From: Cellulomonas fimi
Lineage (GTDB): Bacteria; Actinomycetota; Actinomycetes; Actinomycetales; Cellulomonadaceae
Reading direction: 5' to 3'
NCBI RefSeq assembly: GCF_028583725.1
Contig: NZ_CP110680.1
Span: 3,472,001-3,536,000, forward strand
Length of the DNA: 64,000 nucleotides
A program made the position numbers and the translations under genes. Under the pieces are notes generated by a model that was given only the letters and a program-made list of their open reading frames with translations, was not told the origin of the DNA and made no database searches. Every line of letters starts with the position of its first letter. Position 1 is the stretch's first letter. This document shows positions 53,689 through 64,000 of the stretch, in pieces.

Positions 53689-55074
53689 TCACACGGCGTG
53701 GACGATCTTCTCCGTCTGCTCCTTGGCGTCGCCGAACAGCATCGCGGTGTTGTCCCGGAAGAACAGCGGGTTCTGCACGCCCGCGTAGCCGGTCGCCATC
53801 GAGCGCTTGAAGACGACGACCTGCTTGGCGTGCCACACCTCGAGCACGGGCATGCCCGCGATGGGCGAGCCCGGGTCGTCGAGCGCCGCGGGGTTCACGG
53901 TGTCGTTCGCGCCGATGACGAGCACGACGTCGGTGTCGCCGAAGTCGTCGTTGATCTCGTCCATCTCGAGCACGATGTCGTACGGCACCTTGGCCTCGGC
54001 GAGCAGCACGTTCATGTGCCCGGGCAGGCGGCCGGCGACGGGGTGCACGCCGAACCGGACCTCGATGCCGCGCGCCCGCAGCTTCGTCACGAGCTCCGCG
54101 ACGGGGTACTGCGCCTTCGCGACGGCCATGCCGTAGCCGGGCGTGATGACGACGCGCTTGGCGTCGCGCAGCACGTCGGCGACGTCCTGCGCCGACATCT
54201 CGCGGTGCTCGCCGTAGTCCTGCGCCCCGCTGACGACCGTGCCGCCCTCGGCGCCGAAGCCGCCGAGGATGACGCTGATGAACGACCTGTTCATCGCCCG
54301 GCACATGATGTAGCTGAGGATCGCACCGGACGACCCGACGAGGGCGCCGGTGACGATCAGCAGGTCGTTGCTCAGCATGAAGCCCGCGGCGGCCGCGGCC
54401 CACCCGGAGTACGAGTTGAGCATCGACACGACGACGGGCATGTCGCCGCCGCCGATGGACGCCACCAGGTGCCAGCCGAGCGCCAGCGACACGACGGTCA
54501 TGAGCAGCAGCGGCACGATCGACGGCGACGCCACGAACCATGCGCCGAGGCCCGCGCTGACGACGAGCGCGCCGAGGTTCAGCGTGTTGCGGCGCGGCAG
54601 CATGAGCGGCGCCGACGCGATCCGTGCGGACAGCTTGAGGTAGGCGACGATCGAGCCGGTGAAGGTCACCGCACCGATGAGCACGCCCAGGAACACCTCG
54701 ATGAGGTGCACGGGGTCGGCGGGCTCGGTGAGGTAGGAGTTGAACCCGACGAGCACCGCGGCGAGGCCGACGAAGCTGTGCAGGATCGCGATGAGCTCGG
54801 GCATCTGCGTCATCTCGACGCGCCGGGCCTGCCACGTGCCGACGACGACGCCGACCAGCAGCACGAGCGCGATGAGGATCGCGGTGACGACGACCTGACG
54901 CTCGCTGCCGTCGAGGCTCAGCGCGACGGTGGCCGCGAGCGCGAGGCCCATGCCGACCATCCCGAACAGGTTCCCGCGACGTGCCGTCTCCTGCCGGGAC
55001 AGCCCGGCGAGCGACAGGATGAACAGGACCGCGGCGACGAGGTAGACCGCCTGCGCGACGGACGTGAGCGACAT
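53689..55074 (-). CDS. pntB: NAD(P) transhydrogenase subunit beta
   Basis: A 461-residue membrane subunit of the proton-translocating transhydrogenase, coupling NADH-to-NADP hydride transfer to proton entry. About nine helices make up residues 1-260. The C-terminal NADP-binding domain III carries [70 protein letters not shown] and [10 protein letters not shown]. Its start overlaps the pntA stop by one base (TGATG), and a strong terminator follows. Confidence 0.96.
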   Translation of the reverse strand: MSLTSVAQAVYLVAAVLFILSLAGLSRQETARRGNLFGMVGMGLALAATVALSLDGSERQVVVTAILIALVLLVGVVVGTWQARRVEMTQMPELIAILHSFVGLAAVLVGFNSYLTEPADPVHLIEVFLGVLIGAVTFTGSIVAYLKLSARIASAPLMLPRRNTLNLGALVVSAGLGAWFVASPSIVPLLLMTVVSLALGWHLVASIGGGDMPVVVSMLNSYSGWAAAAAGFMLSNDLLIVTGALVGSSGAILSYIMCRAMNRSFISVILGGFGAEGGTVVSGAQDYGEHREMSAQDVADVLRDAKRVVITPGYGMAVAKAQYPVAELVTKLRARGIEVRFGVHPVAGRLPGHMNVLLAEAKVPYDIVLEMDEINDDFGDTDVVLVIGANDTVNPAALDDPGSPIAGMPVLEVWHAKQVVVFKRSMATGYAGVQNPLFFRDNTAMLFGDAKEQTEKIVHAV

Positions 55075-56636
55075 CAGGCGTCCTTCCGGAACATGCGGAT
55101 CATGCGGTTCGCCACGAGGAAGCCGCCGAAGATGTTGATGCTCGCGACCGCCGCGGCGACGCACGCGAGCGCGGTGACGAGCCAGTCGTCGGACCCGATC
55201 TGCAGCAGGGCGCCGACGAGGATGATCCCGGAGATCGCGTTCGTCTGGGCCATGAGCGGCGTGTGCAGCGAGTGGCTCACGTTCGAGATGACGTAGTAGC
55301 CGACGAACACCGCGAGCACGAACACCGTGAAGTGCCCGAGGAACTCGGTCGGTGCGAACGAGATCGCGAGCGCGACGAGGACCGCGGCCAGCGCGAACGT
55401 CACCGTGCGGCGCTGCTTGCGGCGCTCGGCGACCGCGTGCGCGGCGGCCTCGGCGGCGGCGATCTCCTCGAGGCTGGGCGCGGCGTCCGCGGGCGGCGGC
55501 ATCGCGGCCGAGACGGCGACGGGCGGCGGCGGCCACAGCACCTCACCGGCCCGCGTGACGGTCATGCCGCGCTGCACCGGGTCGTCCAGGTCGAGGACGA
55601 GCGCGCCGTCCTTGCCGGGCGTGAGGAGCTGCATCAGGTGCACGACGTTGGTGCCGAACAGCTGCGACGTGTGCTGCGGGAGGCGCCCCGCGAGGTCCGT
55701 CCAGCCGAGGATCACGACGCCGTTCTCGGTGACGACGCGCTCCCCCGGCACGGTGAGCTCGCAGTTCCCGCCGCCCGACGCGGCGAGGTCGACGACCACG
55801 CTGCCCGGTCGCATGCCCGCGACCATCGCCGCGGTGATCGTCCGCGGCGCGGTGCCGCGCACGAGCGCGGTCGTGATGACCACGTCGGCGGCGGCCGTCT
55901 CCGCGGCGTACACGGCGGCGGTCGCGGCCTCCTGGTCCTCGGTGAGCGCCGAGGCGTACCCGTCGGCGCTGACCTGCTGCTGCGCGGACTCGGCGCGCAC
56001 GAACGTCGCGCCCATCGACTCGATCTGCTCGCCGACCTCGGGCCGCACGTCGAACGCGCGCACCTGCGCGCCGAGGCTGTCGGCGGCGCCGATCGCCGCG
56101 AGACCCGCGACGCCGGCGCCGATGACGAAGACCTTCGCCGGCGGGGTCTTGCCGGCGGCGGTGACCTGGCCCGCGAACATGCCGCCGTACTCCTGCGCGG
56201 CCTCGACGACCGCGCGGTAGCCCGCGACGTTCGAGAGCGTCGAGAGCACGTCGAGGCTCTGCGCGCGGGAGATGCGCGGCACGGCGTCGAGCGAGAGGGC
56301 CGTGACCCCGCGCGCGGTGAGCGCCTCGACGAGGTCGGCCCGACCGCCGGGGTTGAGCATCGCGACGAGGACCGCGTCGGGTCGCAGCGCCGCGACCTGC
56401 TCCGCGTCCGGGGCGCCGACGGCGGTGACGACGTCCGCGCCCCACGCCTGCGCGGCGTCCCCGATGGTCGCTCCCGCGGCCTCGTAGGCGGCGTCGTCGA
56501 ACGTCGCCGCGGCGCCGGCGTCGTGCTCGACGAGCACGTCGTAGCCGAGCGCGCGCAGCTGGGCGACGGTCTTGGGCGTCGCGGCCACCAGCCGCTCGCC
56601 GGGTCGCGTCTCGCGCGGCACCCCGATGGTCGTCAC
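55074..56636 (-). CDS. pntA: NAD(P) transhydrogenase subunit alpha
   Basis: A 520-residue subunit of the fused E. coli-like type. The NAD-binding domain I occupies about residues 1-375 ([63 protein letters not shown], with the RQD-loop region following). An acidic linker and four C-terminal helices (about 420-515) follow. Many actinobacteria split this gene in two; here it is one. The GTG at 56636 has GGAGG five bases ahead. It is first of the pntAB operon, which supplies NADPH. Confidence 0.95.
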   Translation of the reverse strand: MTTIGVPRETRPGERLVAATPKTVAQLRALGYDVLVEHDAGAAATFDDAAYEAAGATIGDAAQAWGADVVTAVGAPDAEQVAALRPDAVLVAMLNPGGRADLVEALTARGVTALSLDAVPRISRAQSLDVLSTLSNVAGYRAVVEAAQEYGGMFAGQVTAAGKTPPAKVFVIGAGVAGLAAIGAADSLGAQVRAFDVRPEVGEQIESMGATFVRAESAQQQVSADGYASALTEDQEAATAAVYAAETAAADVVITTALVRGTAPRTITAAMVAGMRPGSVVVDLAASGGGNCELTVPGERVVTENGVVILGWTDLAGRLPQHTSQLFGTNVVHLMQLLTPGKDGALVLDLDDPVQRGMTVTRAGEVLWPPPPVAVSAAMPPPADAAPSLEEIAAAEAAAHAVAERRKQRRTVTFALAAVLVALAISFAPTEFLGHFTVFVLAVFVGYYVISNVSHSLHTPLMAQTNAISGIILVGALLQIGSDDWLVTALACVAAAVASINIFGGFLVANRMIRMFRKDA

Positions 56637-56812
56637 ACGTACCTCCGTCGGTTCGGGCGACCGGGTCGTGCCGGTCACGGTGGAAGAGTATCTGGGAAAG
56701 CGCCTTCCGACGAGTGACCTTGGTCCGGGAAGGACATCGATCCTTCTGGGACGATGCGGGGTTCCCGCAGGTCGCACGGTGCGTCCCGCACACCACACGG
56801 GCGCACGTCGCC

Positions 56813-57478
56813 CTACAGCCCGGCCGCGCGGTGCTCCCGCTCCCACGCGGCGGTCGCGCGCCGCAGCTCGCCCTCCGCGTCGACGCCCGCCGCACGCGCC
56901 TCCGCGACGAGCGCGAGCAGCCGCTCGCCGATCGGCCCGTCGGGCGCGGGCACCGGCAGCGCCACGCGGTGACCGCCGCGCTCGGCACGGGTCACGAGCT
57001 TCTGCGCCCGCGCGAGCGCCCCCATCCCCAGCGGCACGCCGTCGAACACGGACGTGCGCTGCTTCTCCGCCCGCTTGGCCCGGTCCCAGGCGACGTGCTG
57101 GCCCTCCTCGTCGTGCACCGCCTCCGCGTCGCCGAACACGTGCGGGTGCCGGCGGACGAGCTTGGCGACGAGATCGGCGGCGACGTCCTGCACGTCGAAC
57201 GGGTCGTCGGCGTCCTCCTGCGCGATGCGCGCGTGGAACACGACCTGCAGCAGCAGGTCGCCGAGCTCCTCGCGCAGCCCGGCGCGGTCGTCGGACTCGA
57301 CCGCCTCGGCGAGCTCCGCGGCCTCCTCGAGCGCGTACGGGACCAGCGAGCGGTGCGTCTGCTGCGCGTCCCACGGGCAGCCGCCCGGCGAGCGCAGCCG
57401 GTCCATGACCGCGACGAGCACCGCGAGCGCGTCACCGCGCGGCGCGACGGGCCCCGCGGCGGCGTCGGCCCCGGCCAT
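56813..57478 (-). CDS. mazG: MazG nucleotide pyrophosphohydrolase
   Basis: A 221-residue house-cleaning enzyme hydrolysing (d)NTPs or damaged nucleotides to monophosphates. The MazG signature is intact: [36 protein letters not shown], with the metal-binding EEAxE and then [20 protein letters not shown]. Only the first MazG domain is full. The C-terminal part is shortened compared with the two-domain E. coli protein, as in many actinobacteria. The ATG is at 57478, six bases after the SurA-like gene, so the two are probably one operon with mfd upstream. Confidence 0.94.
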   Translation of the reverse strand: MAGADAAAGPVAPRGDALAVLVAVMDRLRSPGGCPWDAQQTHRSLVPYALEEAAELAEAVESDDRAGLREELGDLLLQVVFHARIAQEDADDPFDVQDVAADLVAKLVRRHPHVFGDAEAVHDEEGQHVAWDRAKRAEKQRTSVFDGVPLGMGALARAQKLVTRAERGGHRVALPVPAPDGPIGERLLALVAEARAAGVDAEGELRRATAAWEREHRAAGL

Positions 57479-57484
57479 CGCGCG

Positions 57485-58090
57485 TCAGGACGCCGACGGG
57501 CTGGGCGCCGGTGCGGGCTCGGTGCCGTCACCCTGACCGGCGTCGGCCGCCGGCACGACGATCCAGGGCCGGGTCGTCGGCCCGACGATCGTGTTCGCGT
57601 CGTCCGCCGAGCCGAACCGCGGGTTGACCTCGACGTCGAGCTCGCCGATGCGCGCCAGGGCGTCGCCGAGCACCTCCTGCGCGTCCGGCAGGTCCTGCAG
57701 GCGCGTGTACGCGAGCGAGTACCGGGCGACGTCGATCGACGGCTGCGAGAACGTCACGTGCGCCTCGGGGTCCCGCTGCTGGGCGACCGAGTCGAGCAGC
57801 TCGACGGCCTCCTCGTCCGAGACGCCCACGCCGTTCTCCTCGGCGATCGCGGTGATCGTCGGCTCGTGCACCAGCACGGTGAGCACGTTCGACGGCGACA
57901 CGTCCTGCAGGTAGGGCCGGAGCTCGTCGGACGCGAGCCGCACGTCGGACGTGGGGATCGCCGTCCCGTCGACGACCGCCGCCGCACCGGGCTGCCCCGC
58001 GCACCCGGCGAGCACGCCCGCGGCCACGCCGCCGGCGACCAGCACGCCGACCCGTCGCACGCCCGTACCCGCACGCCACTGCACCGCCAC
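57485..58090 (-). CDS. SurA N-terminal-domain-like lipoprotein
   Basis: About 201 residues: a basic start, a hydrophobic core, and a lipobox VLAGC, making it a membrane-anchored lipoprotein. The mature part (AAVVDGTAIPTSDVRLASDELRPYLQ onward) has the SurA_N-like helical pattern of periplasmic chaperones but lacks a parvulin domain. It ends in a Pro/Ala/Ser tail. I use the GTG at 58090 because GGAGG lies six bases ahead; an ATG at 58129 lacks one. It sits between mfd and mazG, a place where such genes often occur in actinobacteria. Confidence 0.82.
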   Translation of the reverse strand: MAVQWRAGTGVRRVGVLVAGGVAAGVLAGCAGQPGAAAVVDGTAIPTSDVRLASDELRPYLQDVSPSNVLTVLVHEPTITAIAEENGVGVSDEEAVELLDSVAQQRDPEAHVTFSQPSIDVARYSLAYTRLQDLPDAQEVLGDALARIGELDVEVNPRFGSADDANTIVGPTTRPWIVVPAADAGQGDGTEPAPAPSPSAS

Positions 58091-58211
58091 CTGGGACCTC
58101 CTGCGTCGTCGCTCGTCGATCGGCGTCATCGTAGGCGGTCCGCCCGTGCATCCCGCACCTCCCGCCGCCGTCCGGGCGCACCTGGCGTCACCCGGGGGCG
58201 ACTGAGGGGTG

Positions 58212-58250
58212 TCGATGACTTTCCCGACAGGCAAGTCATCGATAGACTTG
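58212..58250. promoter_or_regulatory. Operator cluster and leaderless promoter of the winged-helix operon
   Basis: Three GACTT/AAGTC half-sites. TCGATGACTT pairs with AAGTCATCGA (58212-58221, 58233-58242), and CAAGTC pairs with GACTTG across ATCGATA (58232-58250). TAGACT (58243-58248) lies seven bases before the ATG and would be covered by a bound regulator. Confidence 0.6.
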
Positions 58251-58255
58251 CCCAC

Positions 58256-58747
58256 ATGGAAAACGACTTCGAGGCCACCGACCGTGCGCCCCGGCCCACC
58301 CCGGCCGAGGCCCGCGACGCGCTCGCCGGCCTCGCGACCGACCGCGCGACGCTCGCCGCCCGCGTCGTCACGCCGTGGTGGTACCACCCGACGCTCGGGG
58401 CGGTCGTCGCGCTGATCGTCTGCACGCAGGCCCTGCCGTCCCCGGCGTCGCTCGTCCTGCTGCCCGTCGCGCTCCTCGGGCTGCCCGCGCTCGTCGTCCT
58501 CTACCGCCGGCGCTACGGCGTCTGGGTCAGCGAGCCCGCCGGTCCGCTCTCGCGGCGGATCTACCGCGCCCTGATCGTCGTCCTCGTGCTCGTCTTCGGC
58601 GCCCTGCTGGTCGTCAAGCTCACCGCGGTCGAGTACCGGTGGGTGCTGCTGCCCGCCGTCGTCGGGTTCGTCGCAGCCGTCGTGCTGGGCCCCTGGTACG
58701 ACGACGCGCAGCGGCGCGAGCTCGCGACGGAGCAGCCCCGCCGATGA
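58256..58747 (+). CDS. Four-helix membrane protein partnered with a winged-helix regulator
   Basis: A 163-residue membrane protein: a polar N-terminus of ~40 residues, then two helix pairs (about 46-80 and 100-145) separated by a basic loop YRRRYGVWVSEPAGPLSRRIYR. There are no catalytic motifs, and I do not recognise a characterised family. The start has no Shine-Dalgarno and follows TAGACT by seven bases (leaderless). Its stop overlaps the regulator start (ATGA). The pairing suggests a membrane protein whose level is set by its partner regulator. Confidence 0.8.
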   Translation: MENDFEATDRAPRPTPAEARDALAGLATDRATLAARVVTPWWYHPTLGAVVALIVCTQALPSPASLVLLPVALLGLPALVVLYRRRYGVWVSEPAGPLSRRIYRALIVVLVLVFGALLVVKLTAVEYRWVLLPAVVGFVAAVVLGPWYDDAQRRELATEQPRR

Positions 58748-59052
58748 GCGCCGACGTCGTCCCCGCGTTCGACGAGGTCATCCACTCCCCCGCCCGGCTG
58801 CGGATCGCCGGGGTGCTGCGGCGCGGCGCGGAGCTCGAGTTCGCCGTCCTGCGCGACACGCTCGGCCTGAGCGACACGAGCCTGTCCAAGAACCTGCGGG
58901 TGCTCGCCGACGCCGGCTACGTCGACGTGCGCAAGGAGCGGTCCCCTGCCCGCAGCGACGCGCGCCGCCTCACCTGGGTGACGCTCACGCCGGACGGACG
59001 GCGCGCCGTCGAGGCGCACCTCGCCGCGCTCGCGGAGATCGCCCGCGGCTGA
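58744..59052 (+). CDS. Winged-helix DNA-binding protein (HTH_34 type)
   Basis: A 102-residue protein that is almost entirely a winged helix of the MarR/ArsR-like HTH_34 group: FDEVIHSPARLRIAGVLRRGAELEFAVLRDTLGLSDTSLSKNLRVLADAGYVDVRKERSPARSDARRLTWVTLTPDGRRAVEAHLAAL. There is no sensor domain, though small ligands can bind such folds. It is coupled to the membrane-protein gene and probably autoregulates through the AAGTC/GACTT sites at 58212-58250. Confidence 0.9.
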   Translation: MSADVVPAFDEVIHSPARLRIAGVLRRGAELEFAVLRDTLGLSDTSLSKNLRVLADAGYVDVRKERSPARSDARRLTWVTLTPDGRRAVEAHLAALAEIARG

Positions 59053-59092
59053 CGGCGCGCGCGAGGTCGGACCGCCGTCCGTCGACCCCGCG

Positions 59093-62776
<3,684 letters not shown>

Positions 62777-62834
62777 GGTTCCTTCGCGGAGGGCTCGACG
62801 GAGCGCTGGCGACCGGGTCCGGGCACAGCACGAA

Positions 62835-62862
62835 CGCCCCGGATCCGTGGGGATCCGGGGTG
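62835..62862 (-). terminator. Terminator of the cytidylyltransferase-like gene
   Basis: 10-bp perfect core (CCCCGGATCC / GGATCCGGGG, 62837-62860) with loop GTGG, extendable by a G-U and a G-C pair. It lies between this gene and mfd. Confidence 0.75.
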
Positions 62863-62908
62863 CACGACGAGTCTACGAGCCCCCGCCGACACCGCCCGCG
62901 GGAGGGCG

Positions 62909-63361
62909 TCAGCCGACCTCGGACGCGACGAGCTCCTCCGGGCCGTCGATCGCCGCGAGCGCGCGCCGCAGCGCCGTGCTCGACGTGTGCACGGTGTACG
63001 GGAAGTAGATGACCTCGACGCCGACGGCCGCGAAGTCGCGCTCGAGCCGGTCACCCTTCGGGGTGCCGCGCCAGTCGTCGCCCTTGAAGATCACGTCGAA
63101 CCCGACGCTGCGCCAGGTCTCGACCTTGTCGGGCTGGACCTCGGCGACGACCTCGTCGACGTACGAGATGTGCCGCAGGATCTCCATGCGCTCGGCCAGC
63201 GGGATGATCGGCCGGCGACCCTTGGTCAGCTCGAGCACCTCGTCCGCGACCACGCCGGCGATGAGGTAGTCGCAGCGCCGCTTCGCGTGCCGGAGGATGT
63301 TGAGGTGTCCCACGTGGAACAGGTCGTACGCGCCGGGCGCGTACCCCACGATGCGTGCCAT
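62909..63361 (-). CDS. Cytidylyl/adenylyltransferase (TagD/glycerol-3-phosphate CTase-like)
   Basis: A 150-residue single-domain nucleotidyltransferase. The nucleotide motif GAYDLFHVGHL (residues about 9-19) and the C-terminal HTSSTALRRAL (the family RTxGISTT-like site) are present, with FKGDDWRGTPKGD in between. Size and motifs match glycerol-3-phosphate cytidylyltransferase and sugar-phosphate nucleotidyltransferases of surface polymer synthesis. The substrate is not certain. The ATG has AGGAGGG seven bases ahead. It is divergent from a polysaccharide chain-length gene, fitting a role in cell-surface glycan supply. Confidence 0.88.
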   Translation of the reverse strand: MARIVGYAPGAYDLFHVGHLNILRHAKRRCDYLIAGVVADEVLELTKGRRPIIPLAERMEILRHISYVDEVVAEVQPDKVETWRSVGFDVIFKGDDWRGTPKGDRLERDFAAVGVEVIYFPYTVHTSSTALRRALAAIDGPEELVASEVG

Positions 63362-63770
63362 GCAACACCCTCCTGCTGACGAGACGGACCACGGGCCCGC
63401 GCCGTCGAGGACCTCCTGTCGCGGGCTGCACTGCCGCAACCCGACCAGGCGACTGTAGAGGGAATCCCCCCAACCCGGACATAGCGCACCCTCGACGTCA
63501 CCCTCCCGAACCGTTTTTCACCCACTTGTCCGGCTCACGACCACGATCGGGGTCCTGCGGCTCGGCGATCGGGTGGACCTGCGGCGTCACGGTGGGCCGA
63601 CCGGGCGAAAACCACCGAGGTTTCACATTTCGCCCACACCGGCGCAGGGCTTTCCGGGGCAGGATCGTCGACAATCAAGAGCACTGACCAACGGTGGGGG
63701 GCAGCTCGGGCGACGCGATCCCCGGTGTACGTCCAGCGCGGGGGTGCACCGTCAGGAGAGGGGATCAGGC
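63362..63770. promoter_or_regulatory. Long divergent intergenic region before the Wzz-type gene
   Basis: 409 bases without a credible gene and less GC-rich than its surroundings. It holds a nested dyad. Outer arms GGGCGAAA (63603-63610) and TTTCGCCC (63628-63635) enclose AAACC (63609-63613) and GGTTT (63619-63623); the two pairs share two bases. This lies about 135 bases before the Wzz-type start, so it may be an operator or part of a structured leader. No known riboswitch consensus was recognised. Confidence 0.45.
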
Positions 63771-64000
63771 ATGGAGCCTGCGGAGTACCTCGCAGCGCTG
63801 CGCAAGCACTGGCTGCTCATCGGCGTGCTCGCTGCGCTCGGGTTCGCGGCCGGCTACGCCTACTCGACCACGCTCCCGTCGAGCTACCGCGCGACGTCCA
63901 GCGTGTACGTGACGGCGACCGGCACCAGCTCCCCCGGCGAGCTCGTCCAGGGCTCCACCTACGCGCTCAACCGCATCGAGAACTACGCGCAGCTCGCCAC
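63771..64000 (+). CDS. Wzz-type polysaccharide chain-length/co-polymerase protein, 3' end beyond the window
   Basis: The first 76 residues are visible. A short cytoplasmic start (EPAEYLAALRKHW) is followed by a membrane helix (about 15-32, LLIGVLAALGFAAGYAYS) and an external TLPSSYRATSSVYVTATGT segment, the N-terminal pattern of Wzz/CapA/tyrosine-kinase-adaptor proteins that control surface polysaccharide length. The ATG has GGAGAGGGG ahead. It probably opens an exopolysaccharide cluster continuing to the right. Whether a C-terminal kinase domain exists cannot be seen. Confidence 0.85.
   Translation, partial: MEPAEYLAALRKHWLLIGVLAALGFAAGYAYSTTLPSSYRATSSVYVTATGTSSPGELVQGSTYALNRIENYAQLA

Overview
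The window is one continuous stretch of very GC-rich chromosome with dense genes, frequent ATGA/GTGA stop-start overlaps, many GTG starts and mycothiol metabolism (mca). These point to an actinobacterium. The modular secreted GH10 xylanase (CBM4/9-like, GH10, PT-rich linker, CBM2), an acetylxylan-esterase-like enzyme and a Tat-exported GH1 beta-glucosidase suggest a plant-polysaccharide degrader of the Micrococcales, probably Cellulomonas or a close relative. The genus is inferred from gene content only. I see no prophage, IS element, CRISPR array or rRNA.

Layout. 1-1845: DHA2-type drug exporter (cut by the window edge) and its PadR repressor, with a clear operator. 2083-10058: four-gene operon of two large FtsX-like permeases and two ATPases, one carrying an AbrB-like tail. 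10138-13367: TM2 protein, PIN-PhoH ATPase, AraC regulator. 13491-22247: housekeeping block with the same neighbours as the M. tuberculosis Rv1079-Rv1086 region (uppS, hlyIII, mca, DUF4307, greA, metB), plus a nitrilase, ilvA and an AI-2E-family permease. 22434-33485: msrA, Rdx protein, CPBP-like membrane protein, alditol oxidase, FKBP, hydrolase-TetR pair, acyl-CoA ligase, acetyl esterase, cystathionine beta-synthase, Bax1-like protein. 33729-42329: a second ABC exporter, beta-lactamase-like hydrolase, MarR, siderophore-interacting protein, HNH protein, enoyl reductase-like protein, flavodoxin, GNAT, an odd tRNA and a hydrolase. 42457-48937: type II NADH dehydrogenase, beta-glucosidase, PadR-HAAS membrane operon, ppx and DUF501. 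49104-62776: a cluster like Rv1020-Rv1026 (mfd, SurA-like lipoprotein, mazG, eno, ftsB, DUF501, ppx), interrupted between mazG and eno by pntAB and the xylanase. 62909-64000: cytidylyltransferase-like gene and the start of a Wzz-type surface polysaccharide gene.

Functional links. cbs and metB form a transsulfuration pair, while msrA and mca serve thiol and oxidant defence. ilvA is translationally coupled to the gene behind metB. Xylanase, acetyl esterase and beta-glucosidase could act in sequence on decorated hemicellulose. pntAB, ndh and eno belong to central energy metabolism.

The most notable non-gene signals are: (i) a tandem palindrome shared by the hlyIII and acyl-CoA ligase promoters; (ii) a class I-shaped tRNA with a UAA anticodon; (iii) a repeated promoter layout, TAnnnT then 6-7 nt then the start codon, indicating leaderless mRNAs; (iv) compact operators in front of regulator operons; and (v) a compound dyad in front of the second ABC exporter. 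Start sites were chosen from ribosome-binding sites, overlaps and family alignments recalled from memory. No database search was run.
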